Positions 26,300 through 35,140 of a DNA stretch of 50,105 nt are shown here, one piece after another. Origin of the DNA: Streptomyces showdoensis (GTDB taxonomy: Bacteria > Actinomycetota > Actinomycetes > Streptomycetales > Streptomycetaceae); assembly GCF_039535475.1 (NCBI RefSeq), contig NZ_BAAAXG010000025.1, forward strand, positions 1-50,105. Direction: 5' to 3'. Within the stretch, counting starts at the first letter, position 1. Every line of letters begins with the position of its first letter. The notes under the pieces were generated by a model. It made no database searches. It was not told the origin of the DNA and saw only the letters and a program-made list of their open reading frames with translations. A program made the position numbers and the translations under genes.

Positions 26300-27163
26300 G
26301 TGGTTCCCAGCCCCATCGCCGATGACATCCGACGCAAGCTCGGCCTCCTCGCGCCCGCCGAACGGAAGGTCGCCCGCATCCTGCTCGCGTCCTACCCGTC
26401 CGCCGGATTCGAAACGGTCGCCACGATCGCCGAACGCGCCGGCGTCAGCGCACCCACGGTCCTCCGCTTCGTGTCCCGCCTCGGCTACACGGGCTTCCCC
26501 GACTTCCAGGCCGCGCTGCGCAAGGAACTCGACGAGCGCAGCGCCTCGCCCCTCTCGCTCTACGAGACCAGCGGAGACGGAGCCTACGGACACACGACCG
26601 ACGGCCTCGTGGCGCACAGCGACACGCTCTTCACCCAGGCCCTCACCCAGACCCTCACCGACATCCCGCGGCACGACTTCGCCGGCGCGCTCACCCTTCT
26701 GTCCGACCCCCGGCGCCGCATCACCCTCGTCGGAGGACGCTTCACCCACCTCCTCGCGCGCTACCTCGGCCTGCACCTGATGCAGCTGCGCGACGACATC
26801 CGACTCCTGCCCGACCGGGACGTGGAACGCACGGCGCTCCTGGCCGCGCTCGGCAAGCGCGACGTCTTCGTGGTCTTCGACTACCGGCGCTACGAGAGCG
26901 ACAAACTCGCCATCGCCCAGCTGGCGAAGGAGCGCGGCGGCGCGGTCATCGTGTTCACGGACATGTGGCTTTCCCCCACCACCGCACACGCGGACGTGGT
27001 GCTGTCCCACCGGGTCGACGCGCCCTCCCCCTACGACAGTCTCGTGCCCACCCTCGCCGTCATCGAGACCCTGGTGGCCGCTCTCGTCACCTCGCTCGGC
27101 GACGGCGCGCACCAGCACATGAAACGGGGCGAGGAGACCGCGCGCCGCGTCGAGCTGGTCTGA
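26300..27163 (+). CDS. RpiR-family transcriptional regulator (HTH + SIS domain)
   Basis: 287 residues, GTG start with GAAGAGAG upstream. The N-terminal helix-turn-helix domain (residues 1-77) has LAPAERKVARILLASYP and ETVATIAERAGVSAPTVLRFVSRLG. The C-terminal SIS domain (about 115-250) has TLVGGRFTHLLARYLG and DVFVVFDYRRYES. RpiR regulators bind a small ligand through SIS and usually repress catabolic genes. It follows the cyanophycinase gene and precedes the second binding protein, so it probably controls this locus. About half its residues match the second RpiR protein nearby. Confidence 0.92.
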   Translation: MVPSPIADDIRRKLGLLAPAERKVARILLASYPSAGFETVATIAERAGVSAPTVLRFVSRLGYTGFPDFQAALRKELDERSASPLSLYETSGDGAYGHTTDGLVAHSDTLFTQALTQTLTDIPRHDFAGALTLLSDPRRRITLVGGRFTHLLARYLGLHLMQLRDDIRLLPDRDVERTALLAALGKRDVFVVFDYRRYESDKLAIAQLAKERGGAVIVFTDMWLSPTTAHADVVLSHRVDAPSPYDSLVPTLAVIETLVAALVTSLGDGAHQHMKRGEETARRVELV

Positions 27164-27204
27164 CCCCTCCCACCCCCGACACGCCCACCGAAGGAAGAAC
27201 CGTC

Positions 27205-28158
27205 ATGCGCTCGCACGTCACTCCGGCCGTGGTCCTCACCGCCTTCGCCGTCCTGGTCGTGTCCGCCTGCACCACCGGCACCGACACCACCACCGCCGAC
27301 GCCCGGCCGACGGCCGGCCCCGTCGCCGTTCTGCCGGACCTCACGGTCGGACCCGATCCGAAGCTCCACGCGATGCTCCCCGAGAGCATCCGCACCACGA
27401 ACACGGTACGCGTGGCCACGGACATCCCCTACCCGCCCTTCGAGATGTACGCGAACGAGGGCAGCAAGCAGATCACCGGCATCGACTACGACCTCGGGCA
27501 GGCCATCGGCGCCCGGCTCGGCGTCCGGTTCGCCTTCACGGCGCAGAAGTTCGACGGCATCCTCCCCGCCGTCCAGGCCGGCAAGTTCGACGCCGTCATG
27601 TCCGCGATGACCGACAAGAAGGCGCGGCAGAAGTCCGTCGACTTCGTCGACTACCTCAACGCGGGGCCCGGCTGGCTGGTCGCCAAGGGCAATCCGGCCG
27701 GGATCACCGTCGTCACCGACGTCTGCGGGAAGCCGGTCGGCGTCCAGACGGGCACCAACCACCAGAAGCTCCTGCAGCAGCGCCAGCAGCTCTGCGAGGC
27801 GAAGGGCCTGCCGCCCATCCGGATCCTCACCTTCTCCAAGGACTCCGAGGCCCAACTCGCCCTGCGCAGCGGCAAGGTCGTCGCCGACTACCTGGACGAG
27901 GTCACCGCCGCGTACGTCGCCTCCACCGCGGACGGCGGCAACGCCTTCTCCACCGTGACCGGCCGAGCCGCCGTCGGCGAGTACAGCGCCTCACCCATGG
28001 GGATCGGCATATCCAAGGACCGGGCCGGCCTCAAGGAGGCGGTGCGGGCCGCCCTGCAGTCGCTGATGGACGACGGCTCCTACCGGAAGATCCTCGGCAA
28101 GTACGGGGTCCCGAACATCGCGATCCCGAAGGCGACGGTCAACGGAGCCCTCGACTGA
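27205..28158 (+). CDS. second ABC solute-binding lipoprotein (polar amino acid type), orphan
   Basis: 317 residues, AAGGAAG ribosome site. Lipobox VSAC with Cys22. It is clearly a paralogue of the protein encoded at 20894, sharing VRVATDIPYPPFEM, ITGIDYDLGQAIGARLG and KFDGILPAVQAGKFDAVMS. No permease or ATPase is encoded next to it, so it likely docks on the same importer and may widen its ligand range (for example Arg versus Lys dipeptides; inferred). It lies between the two RpiR genes and converges on the second. Confidence 0.92.
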   Translation: MRSHVTPAVVLTAFAVLVVSACTTGTDTTTADARPTAGPVAVLPDLTVGPDPKLHAMLPESIRTTNTVRVATDIPYPPFEMYANEGSKQITGIDYDLGQAIGARLGVRFAFTAQKFDGILPAVQAGKFDAVMSAMTDKKARQKSVDFVDYLNAGPGWLVAKGNPAGITVVTDVCGKPVGVQTGTNHQKLLQQRQQLCEAKGLPPIRILTFSKDSEAQLALRSGKVVADYLDEVTAAYVASTADGGNAFSTVTGRAAVGEYSASPMGIGISKDRAGLKEAVRAALQSLMDDGSYRKILGKYGVPNIAIPKATVNGALD

Positions 28159-28174
28159 TCCCGGACCGCCTCCC

Positions 28175-29059
28175 TCACAGCAGCCCGGTCCGCCGCGCGA
28201 CGGCCTCGGCGTCCTTCATCCGCTGGTGCGCCTCGGAGCCCAGCTCGCCCAGGGTGGAGGCGACGACGGACTCGATGAGCGCGAGAGTGGGCGTGAGACT
28301 GTCGTAGGGGGAATCGGAGTTCACCTGGCTGGTGAGAACGACGTCGGCGTGGCTGGCGCTCGGGGACAGCCACGGATCGGTGAAGACGATCACCTTCCCG
28401 CCGCGTTCCCGCGCCAGCTCCGCGATGACCGCCTTGTCGCCCTCGTAGCGCCGGTAGTCGAAGATGACCGTCACGTCGCGACGCGCCAGCTGCGTCAGGA
28501 ACGCCGCCCGCTCGACGTCCCGTTCAGGGACGAAGGCGACCTGGTCGCGGAACTGCATCAGGTGGAGCCCCAGATACTCCGCGAGCAGGTGGGTGAAGCG
28601 CCCGCCGGTGAGGTGGATCCGGCGGCGCGGGTCGCTCAGGAGCTTGACCGCGAGGCCGAACTCATGGGGGGAGACCTCGCTGAAGGTCTGGGTCAGTGCC
28701 TGCTGTACGAGAGCGAGGGAGCGCCCCGCGACCGGCTCGTCGTCCTCGCCCCGCTGCCCGGCGGACGACCCCTGGGCCTTCGCCGGACCAGCGCTCTCGT
28801 ACAGGGTGATCGGTGAGGCGTGCCGCGCCTCGAGCTCGGCCCGCACGGCCGCCTGCAGGTCGGGGAAGCCGCGGTAGCCGAGCCGGGAAGCACAGCGGAG
28901 CACGGTGGGGGCGGACACGGAGGCGCGCTCCGCGATCGTGGCGACCGTCTCGAAGATCGCCGCGGGATATCCGGCCAGCAGGACCCGGGCGACCTTGCGC
29001 TCGGCAGGGCTGAGCTCCCCGAGTCGACTGCGGATCTCGTCGGCCAGTGTGCCGCCCAT
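28175..29059 (-). CDS. second RpiR-family transcriptional regulator (HTH + SIS domain)
   Basis: 294 residues. The ATG at 29059 is chosen because GGAGGG lies 6 bases upstream; an earlier in-frame ATG at 29128 has none. HTH: LSPAERKVARVLLAGYP and VATIAERASVSAPTVLRCASRLG. SIS: HLTGGRFTHLLAEYLGLHLMQFRD and DVTVIFDYRRYEGDK. An extra Gln/Gly/Asp-rich insert lies near residues 92-110. It closes the catabolic block, convergent with the second binding protein. Two RpiR proteins in one locus suggest dual ligands or cross-control. Confidence 0.92.
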   Translation of the reverse strand: MGGTLADEIRSRLGELSPAERKVARVLLAGYPAAIFETVATIAERASVSAPTVLRCASRLGYRGFPDLQAAVRAELEARHASPITLYESAGPAKAQGSSAGQRGEDDEPVAGRSLALVQQALTQTFSEVSPHEFGLAVKLLSDPRRRIHLTGGRFTHLLAEYLGLHLMQFRDQVAFVPERDVERAAFLTQLARRDVTVIFDYRRYEGDKAVIAELARERGGKVIVFTDPWLSPSASHADVVLTSQVNSDSPYDSLTPTLALIESVVASTLGELGSEAHQRMKDAEAVARRTGLL

Positions 29060-29464
29060 GTCGGTCCCTCCTGCACGCAGCGCCGGATCCGGCGAGCTGT
29101 CCATGGTCTCGGGCCACCCGGTCGCCATCGCTACAGAAACGGTCTACCCGATGCCCGAATGTACCGCACGTTACGCGCAGGGGTGAACTCTCGCCGGAGC
29201 CGCCCCCTGCTGGGGCCGGATGCGGACACCTGCGGAGCGTGGTCTGCGGGGACCTCGCGGCCAGGACGCAGCAGCCGTCCTGCACGTCACCGGCCGCGCT
29301 CGAGCCCGTGGTGCAGGCCGGTTGCTATCCGAGGATGAACCGGCTGACGGAGCCGTCGGGGCGGCAACGAGCCGATGGCGAGCACCTTCGTCCCGGACGG
29401 CATGGTGACTGGAGTGCGGTGACGAGGGTGGCCGACCACCGGCGGGCGATCACCTGGAAGGATC
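29060..29464. other. gene-free stretch upstream of the second RpiR gene
   Basis: About 400 bases. The first 100 should hold the leftward RpiR promoter; no clear dyad is seen. No open frame with convincing codon use in the rest. Confidence 0.5.
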
Positions 29465-30166
29465 CTATTTGGCTGTGAGGACGGGGTCGATCCAGACGGC
29501 GAGGCCGGGGTCGTAGGGGTAGCAAGGCCAGGTCTGCAGCGTGATCCGTAAAGCGTTGCTGACGTCCAGGGTGACCTTCCCCGGAGTGTTGCCCGCGTCT
29601 TTGGTCGCGTGGAGCCGTTCCGTGCCGTCCACCCAGATCGTGAACTGCTCGGGCACTTTGTCCCAGTCGTCGGTCACGCCGTACTGGGCGGTGAAGGAGG
29701 TGTACTTCCGGTCCAACTGCCAAGTCGTCTCAGAGCAGGGGGAGTACATCGTCAAGGGATGGCTCTTCAGGTTGACTGTCTGAGGGCCGATGTCCAAGGA
29801 GCTCTGCTCCTCCTTGATGGGAGTGAGGGTCGTCAAGGAGACAGCGGAGCCGGGGCTCGGCAGCGCAGGCGCCGGCGGCGTGGCGGAACGGGACGTGCCC
29901 GGTACGGGCGTCGAGCTCGGTGTCGGTGTCGGCGACTTTGCAGGGTGCGAGGCTGTGGGGGCTTCGGCGACCGGCGGGGCTGCGGGTGGCGTGCGACCTC
30001 CGGCGAGAAAGCTGAACAGTGCGATCACGACCCCGACCACGGCTGCCAGGGCCGAGACGCCCGCGGCTATCTCGGCGACGCTGTGACGCCCACGAGGGCG
30101 GCCCGGCGGATGGAGTGGCATAGGCGGGATGGTGGGTTCGTCCGGTAACGGAGCGTCTGGCGGCAA
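29465..30166 (-). CDS. membrane-anchored NPCBM/NEW2-domain protein
   Basis: 233 residues. A Pro-rich cytoplasmic N-terminus is followed by one transmembrane helix (about residues 33-55, GVSALAAVVGVVIALFSFLAGG). A Pro/Ser/Thr-rich spacer follows, then a domain of about 110 residues ending WIDPVLTAK. That domain has the NPCBM pattern: a regular YTSFTAQYGVTDDW and TIWVDGTERLHA, then GKVTLDVSNALRITLQ. NPCBM domains bind carbohydrates at the cell surface. No partner gene is evident. Confidence 0.8.
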   Translation of the reverse strand: MPPDAPLPDEPTIPPMPLHPPGRPRGRHSVAEIAAGVSALAAVVGVVIALFSFLAGGRTPPAAPPVAEAPTASHPAKSPTPTPSSTPVPGTSRSATPPAPALPSPGSAVSLTTLTPIKEEQSSLDIGPQTVNLKSHPLTMYSPCSETTWQLDRKYTSFTAQYGVTDDWDKVPEQFTIWVDGTERLHATKDAGNTPGKVTLDVSNALRITLQTWPCYPYDPGLAVWIDPVLTAK

Positions 30167-30435
30167 CTCGGTCTCCTTAGTGGTGAGTTCAGGTGGCGGC
30201 GGCCTGCATTAAACGACGTCTGGCGGCTCTGGCGAAAGAAGGCTGCCGGGTACTCCATTTGATGGGGTGATGTCGGCTGGCATGGGCCGCCGGTCACCTG
30301 CGCCGGTGAGCGCCGCCCACATCGGGCGGCCCGCCGTGCGCATACTGTGACCGGCTGAGGGGCCGCTGTCCGACCGAACGGCGATGGGCGGCGCCGATAG
30401 TCACAGGCCGGGGCGGACGATCAAGGAGGCCAGCG
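30167..30435. other. divergent intergenic region
   Basis: 270 bases between the leftward NPCBM gene and the rightward 137-residue gene. No repeat or ORF stands out; it should hold two promoters. Confidence 0.5.
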
Positions 30436-30849
30436 ATGGATGCCAAGGAAAGCTGGCGCCGCTACGGGCTTCGGCCCGTCGGCGCGGACCTCGACGAGAT
30501 CCGCGCACTCCTCAGAGAGCACACAGCGCGTGAGCGACGCGCACAGGGCACGGGCGACACTGAGCTGATGAGACTCTGCTGCTTCCAGCTGTTCAACAGC
30601 GGCGGACTCGACGACGTGCTCCTGATCTGGAGTGCAAAGCAAGCCAGCTTCGACGCAGCGTGCTCGATCGACATCGAATTCCTGCTTGGACACGGGCTCG
30701 ACGCGACGAAGGCCCACCTCTCGGCCAGCCGCGCACCTTCTGCGACGGCGGCACTGGATCGCCTGCGCGAGCTCGAGGCAGAAGGCGAATTCGAGGGCTT
30801 CTCAGTGGAGGAGCGCTCCGCCGTCTACGACCGGTACTACGGCGACTGA
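30436..30849 (+). CDS. hypothetical protein, 137 residues
   Basis: Excellent ribosome site (AAGGAGG, 6 bases before ATG 30436) and protein-like codon use. The product is soluble and acidic, with a central FNSGGLDDVLLIWSAKQASFDAA and a C-terminal charged helix. I have an impression of similar orphan proteins in Streptomyces but cannot assign a family. A role as an immunity or regulatory protein is possible but unsupported. Confidence 0.75.
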   Translation: MDAKESWRRYGLRPVGADLDEIRALLREHTARERRAQGTGDTELMRLCCFQLFNSGGLDDVLLIWSAKQASFDAACSIDIEFLLGHGLDATKAHLSASRAPSATAALDRLRELEAEGEFEGFSVEERSAVYDRYYGD

Positions 30850-31030
30850 CCAATCTGCAGCCTGATTCGCTCCCGCGCGGCCCTCTGGGCGTCGGTCCGG
30901 TACCGGTTCTGTGAGTTGGTACCGCCGCAGACCTTCGGTCGCCATGCACGCGACCGCCGGCGCACGGTCGCTGGCCGTGTCCGGCTGTCCCGGGGTGTCA
31001 GCATGCCGGCTTTGCTTGTCGCGCAAGGGG

Positions 31031-32608
31031 TCACCGTGCGATGTGCAAGACGCAGATGTCGTCGGCGTGGTCGTGGGGAGCGACCAGCGCGGAGACCAGA
31101 CCGTTGAGGGGTCGTGGTGCGGCCAGGTCCTTGGCCTGCACGGTTTCGGCGAGGCGAGCCATGCCCTGGTCGATGGATTCCCCGGGCCGTTCGATCAGAC
31201 CGTCGGTGTATAGCAGCAGGTGGTCGCCCGGGCAGAGTTCGACGGTGGACGCCTCGAAGCGGGGATCGTGGACGGCACCGAGCAGCATGCCCGCGGGGGC
31301 GGGCAGGAAGCGGGCGTGACCGTCGCGGACGAGCAGCGGCGGCGGGTGTCCGGCGCGTACCCAGGTCAGGCGGCTGGCGGCGGGCTCGTAGACGGCCATG
31401 ATCATGGTGGCGGTGTGGGAATGCCGCCCCGAGGTGTGCACGAGCAGGGTGTTGAGGTTGGCGAGGATTTCCGGCAGCGGGGAGCCGGTGATGGCCATGC
31501 CTTTGGCGGTGAAGCGTAGTTGGGCCATGGTGGCAACGGCGTCCAGACCGTGGCCGGCGACGTCGCCGACGACGAGCAGGGCGTTGCCGTCGGGAAGTTC
31601 GACGGCGCTGTACCAGTCCCCGCCGAGCCTGAGTCCTTCCTGGACGGGCAGGTAGGCGACGTCGACGGTCAGGCCCGCCAGGGCCAGCTGCTGCTGCGGG
31701 ACGGGGAGCAGGGTGTCCTGGAGGCGGGCCGCCAGGTCACGCTCGGCCGCCAGCTGGCTCTGCTGGGCGAGCACGCTGCGCTTGTGCTCCAGGAGCTGCC
31801 GCTCGGCGTGCTTGGCCGCGCTGAGATCCTGGAAGAGACCATGAACGCGGACGGGCCGGCCCAGGGCGTCGTTGTCCGTCTCGGCCACGATCCGCACGTG
31901 GCGCACCTGCTGGTCGGGCAGACGGATGCGGAAGGTGCGGTCCACCGGCTCACCGGCCTCCAGCAGGCCCCGCACCGCCTGCTCCATCACCGGGCGGTCC
32001 TCGTCGTCGGCGTGCGCTGCCAGTTCCTCCAACGGCACGGGCCCCTGGCCGGGGTCGCGGCCGAAGATCGAGTACACCTCCTCGGACCAGACGATGCTGC
32101 CACCGACCAGGTCCCGGTCCGTCCAGCCCATCCGGCCCAGGCTCTGCATCAGGGCCAGGCGGTGCTGCTCGCGCTCGTCGGAGTCCAGACGGGCGTAGGA
32201 GACGACCAGCCCGCCTTGGCAGCAGGCCACACGCACCCGGTAGCGGGAGCGCTGCCGGAAACCGGCGGCGCTCTCCTCGTACTCCACCGCCCCCTCGTAA
32301 GGGGTGCCGCTGGCCAGGACGTCGAGATAAGTGCGCCACAGATCGGTGGCGTCGATACCGGGGTAGCTGTCGACGAGGCTCAGCCCGACCAGTTCCGGGC
32401 CCCGGCGCCCGACCGCGTCGAACGCCTCGGACCCGGCGGCGGCCAGTTCAAAATCCGTCACCGAGCCGTCGGGACCCCGTCGCGGCCGCAGGAAGACCAC
32501 CGGTCCGAGCATCGCCGCGACGACCTCCCGGACCACCTCCGTCTGCGGACCTTCCTCGTCTGAAGGGCCGTGGTCGCGCTGGGCGGCTGTGGGCCTGTGG
32601 TCCGTCAT
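31031..32608 (-). CDS. PAS-domain SpoIIE/RsbU-type PP2C phosphatase
   Basis: 525 residues from the ATG at 32608 (GGAGC just upstream). Two PAS-like sensor domains occupy about residues 35-270, the second with VWSEEVYSIFGRDPGQG and the closing HVRIVAETD...RVHGLFQDLSAAK. A coiled-coil linker leads to a PP2C_SIG domain with LGGDWYSAVELPDGNALLVVGDVAGHGLDAV, then PGDHLLLYTDGLIER and DHADDICVLHI, holding the metal-binding Asp residues. It should dephosphorylate STAS anti-sigma antagonists in response to a signal read by PAS. It stands alone; its STAS partner is not adjacent. Confidence 0.93.
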   Translation of the reverse strand: MTDHRPTAAQRDHGPSDEEGPQTEVVREVVAAMLGPVVFLRPRRGPDGSVTDFELAAAGSEAFDAVGRRGPELVGLSLVDSYPGIDATDLWRTYLDVLASGTPYEGAVEYEESAAGFRQRSRYRVRVACCQGGLVVSYARLDSDEREQHRLALMQSLGRMGWTDRDLVGGSIVWSEEVYSIFGRDPGQGPVPLEELAAHADDEDRPVMEQAVRGLLEAGEPVDRTFRIRLPDQQVRHVRIVAETDNDALGRPVRVHGLFQDLSAAKHAERQLLEHKRSVLAQQSQLAAERDLAARLQDTLLPVPQQQLALAGLTVDVAYLPVQEGLRLGGDWYSAVELPDGNALLVVGDVAGHGLDAVATMAQLRFTAKGMAITGSPLPEILANLNTLLVHTSGRHSHTATMIMAVYEPAASRLTWVRAGHPPPLLVRDGHARFLPAPAGMLLGAVHDPRFEASTVELCPGDHLLLYTDGLIERPGESIDQGMARLAETVQAKDLAAPRPLNGLVSALVAPHDHADDICVLHIAR

Positions 32609-32719
32609 GCTCCGATCATGGCACGGCGGCCGTGCGCCGCCTGCACCCCACCTGGCGCCCCCTGGTGTAGTCACCGGACGCGCTCATGCAATGAGCGGGT
32701 ATCCGCCAGACCCGACGCG

Positions 32720-32992
32720 TCAGTGGGTCAGCATGCCGTCCGACCAGTACCCGTAGCTGGTGACCCCCGTGACAGGGTCGTTCCGCGAGCTCTTGCGGGG
32801 GGAGAAGCCGTGCGTGTGGGTGCGGTCGCGGTTCTCGAGACCGGTCACCAGCATCTGGCATCCGAGCCTGCTGTAGCCGTAGCCGTAGCCGTAGCCGTAG
32901 CCGTAGCCGTAGCCGTAGCCGTAGCCGTAGCCGTAGCCGTAGCCGTAGGCGGTGCGAATGCATGTGCCGCCGGTGACGCGGGCACTGCGCTG
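32720..32992 (-). CDS. Gly-Tyr repeat reading frame, possible small secreted protein (start not found)
   Basis: On the leftward strand one frame reads RVTGGTCIRTAY, then about 12 Gly-Tyr pairs from a hexanucleotide repeat, then GCQMLVTGLENRDRTHTHGF and DPVTGVTSYGYWSDGMLTH before a stop at 32720. The part after the repeat has good codon use and looks like a real protein. There is no ATG/GTG/TTG start between the upstream in-frame stop at 32995 and the repeat, so the 5' end may be frameshifted or lost. Function unknown. Confidence 0.4.
   Translation of the reverse strand, partial: QRSARVTGGTCIRTAYGYGYGYGYGYGYGYGYGYGYGYGYSRLGCQMLVTGLENRDRTHTHGFSPRKSSRNDPVTGVTSYGYWSDGMLTH
32873..32950. repeat. 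hexanucleotide microsatellite (GTAGCC)12 plus one imperfect copy
   Basis: Twelve exact GTAGCC units at 32873-32944, then GTAGGC. Such arrays are rare in Streptomyces and prone to slippage. Because the unit is two codons long, copy changes keep the frame, which suits selection on an encoded Gly-Tyr repeat. Confidence 0.95.
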
Positions 32993-33140
32993 TCATGGCC
33001 GCCGCCGGGCGGAGGGAACTGGGGCGGGCACGGCCGTCGTGTCGGCTGGGTTCACGAGCACCTGGTTGAGGATGATAGGCGCATTCCGGCTCGTCGCCGG
33101 AGGCACGAGGTGTGACAGGGGAGCGACAGGGGAGCGGTCG

Positions 33141-34316
33141 ATGAAGGGGCCCGAGGCTGTGCTTTCGGAGCTATTGGCGCGCTCGCACCGACTCGCGGTC
33201 CGTGACATCCCCTCCACCGTCGAGGAGACAGGCCGACGCCTGGGCCTGTCCGCAGTACAGCTCTACGTGGCAGACCTCCAGCAAACCCGGCTCATCGCCC
33301 TGCCCGGCACGCCCGGCGACGCGCAGGGCGAGGAGACCGTCGACATCGACTCCTCCCTCGGTGGCCTCGCCTACCGCACCCAGCAGGTCCAACAGCCGCG
33401 GTACGGGGGCACGGCATGGGTGCCGATGATCGACGGGATCGAGCGGATCGGCGTCATGAAGGTCACCGCGCCGCAGATGTCTCCAAGCATGCTCGACTCG
33501 TGTGTGGCCCTTGCAGCACTGGTCACGCTGCTACTGGTCTCCAAGTCGCCCTACAGCGATGTGCTGATCACCCACGAGCGGACCCGGACGATGACCGTCC
33601 AGGCCGAGCTGCTCTGGGCATTCGTGCCACCACGCACCATCGGCACCACCACGGTCACCTCCGCCGCGGTCCTGGAACCCGCATACGACATCGGCGGCGA
33701 CGCTTTCGACCACAACGTCACCGACGGCGCCCTGCACCTGACTCTCGTCGACGCCATGGGCCACGACCTCGCCTCCGGCGGCGCCAGCGCGACCGCGCTC
33801 GCCGCCTGCCGGGCAACCCGCCGCTCCGGCGGCACTCTGCCCGACATCGCCACCACGATCGACCGCACACTCGACCAATGGATCCCCGGCCGCCTGCTCA
33901 CCGCCATCATCGCCAAGCTGGACAGCGCCACCGGACAACTCGCCTGGATCAACTGCGGACACCCGTCACCCCTGCTCCTCCGCGACGGACACGTACTGCC
34001 CCACATCCTCGACCGGCCCGCGCAGCTGCCCCTGGGCCTGGGCTTCTACCGAGACGCGCCGCCCGTCCAGCACCATGAACGCCTCCAGCCCGGCGACCGC
34101 ATCCTGATGTACAGCGACGGAGTCACCGAAGCCCGCGCCCCCGACGGCAGCCTGTTCGGTGAAGAACGCCTCGCCGACACGATCATTCGCTCCATGGCAG
34201 CCGGAGACAACGCACCCGAGGCACTACGCCGCCTCTTGCAGAACCTGCTCAGCCACCAGCAGCACCAACTACGCGACGACGCCACCATCCTGCTCAGCGA
34301 ATGGCACCCCGACTGA
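33141..34316 (+). CDS. GAF-like SpoIIE-type PP2C phosphatase
   Basis: 391 residues from the ATG at 33141 (GGGGAG ribosome site). The first 150 residues look like a GAF-type sensor (VQLYVADLQQTRLIALPG and SSLGGLAYRTQ). The PP2C_SIG domain follows with EPAYDIGGDAFDHNV, LTLVDAMGHDLASGGAS, NCGHPSPLLLRDGH, RILMYSDGVTEARAPDGSLF and DDATILLSEW. It acts on phosphorylated STAS proteins. A separate gene from the PAS phosphatase nearby, divergent from it, with the microsatellite between them. Confidence 0.93.
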   Translation: MKGPEAVLSELLARSHRLAVRDIPSTVEETGRRLGLSAVQLYVADLQQTRLIALPGTPGDAQGEETVDIDSSLGGLAYRTQQVQQPRYGGTAWVPMIDGIERIGVMKVTAPQMSPSMLDSCVALAALVTLLLVSKSPYSDVLITHERTRTMTVQAELLWAFVPPRTIGTTTVTSAAVLEPAYDIGGDAFDHNVTDGALHLTLVDAMGHDLASGGASATALAACRATRRSGGTLPDIATTIDRTLDQWIPGRLLTAIIAKLDSATGQLAWINCGHPSPLLLRDGHVLPHILDRPAQLPLGLGFYRDAPPVQHHERLQPGDRILMYSDGVTEARAPDGSLFGEERLADTIIRSMAAGDNAPEALRRLLQNLLSHQQHQLRDDATILLSEWHPD

Positions 34317-35140
34317 CCCACCAACACGAGACGAACTCTCGGGGGGCTCGACCGACCATCCGGCAGCGGCTGGGCCAAGGCCATCGGGAGCCGCCGAGGT
34401 GATGCGGAAGGGGTCCCGCCAGAACCGGGGAGCGGCTGGTGTCGTGCAGACCTGGGTGTGCGCCGCCGGTGGTGCAGCGGCCGCTGGAGATAACGGGCGC
34501 GCCGGCCCTGTTCACCATCCGTGAGGTCAGACACCGACACCCTGACCAGACCCGCGGAACTCCGCCCCCCCCGCGGCCACGAGAAGCGGATCCATTCCAC
34601 GTCACGACCGCGTCCGGCCCGAACCGGGGAGGGAGCCTCGCGTGCGGTGCCGCGAGGTGTCCCTGCGATCGCCCGGCCTTCCTCGCTCCGTTCCCGGCCC
34701 GGGCCGTTCACGGCATCGGCCCCGCCCAGCGGCACGGCCTGCCCACTGTCGGCGCGCTTGCTGCCCTGGAGGCGACCGTCGGTTGCCGGATCCTCGGTGG
34801 CCAGGGCCGGGCGCGTCCTGGGCCCGGGTCCGCGCGGTCGAGCCGCGCGGCGTGACCGCGGCCCGTATGCCCGAGTCCGCCAGCACCTCCCGCGCCTCAC
34901 ACGCCTTCACCATCGATACCCATGACCCCGTCCATCCGTGCCGCCGTACTCGACCTGCCCGTCACCCTCGGCGGCCTGCATCTCACGGCGGTCGCCGGGC
35001 ACAGCCCTTCTCCGGAAGGACGCGACGGGTGACATCGACCGGTCCGTGCCGGTCGGCTCGGCACGTCATGGACGGCTGACGGCTTTTGAAGGCACCTCGG
35101 ATCGGCCACCATGGAGGTCCGCCGACGATCCGAGGACGCG
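34317..35140. other. long gene-poor stretch, possibly decayed sequence
   Basis: About 800 bases with no convincing gene. A 36-codon frame from ATG 34922 to 35032 (IRAAVLDLPVTLGGLHLTAV) has good codon use but no ribosome site and may be the start of a lost gene. No repeat was recognised. Confidence 0.4.

Noticed and set aside
32570..33115. Rightward frame with a poly(Val-Ala) stretch across the microsatellite.
   Set aside because: Codon use outside the repeat is poor; the leftward Gly-Tyr frame has a much more protein-like tail.
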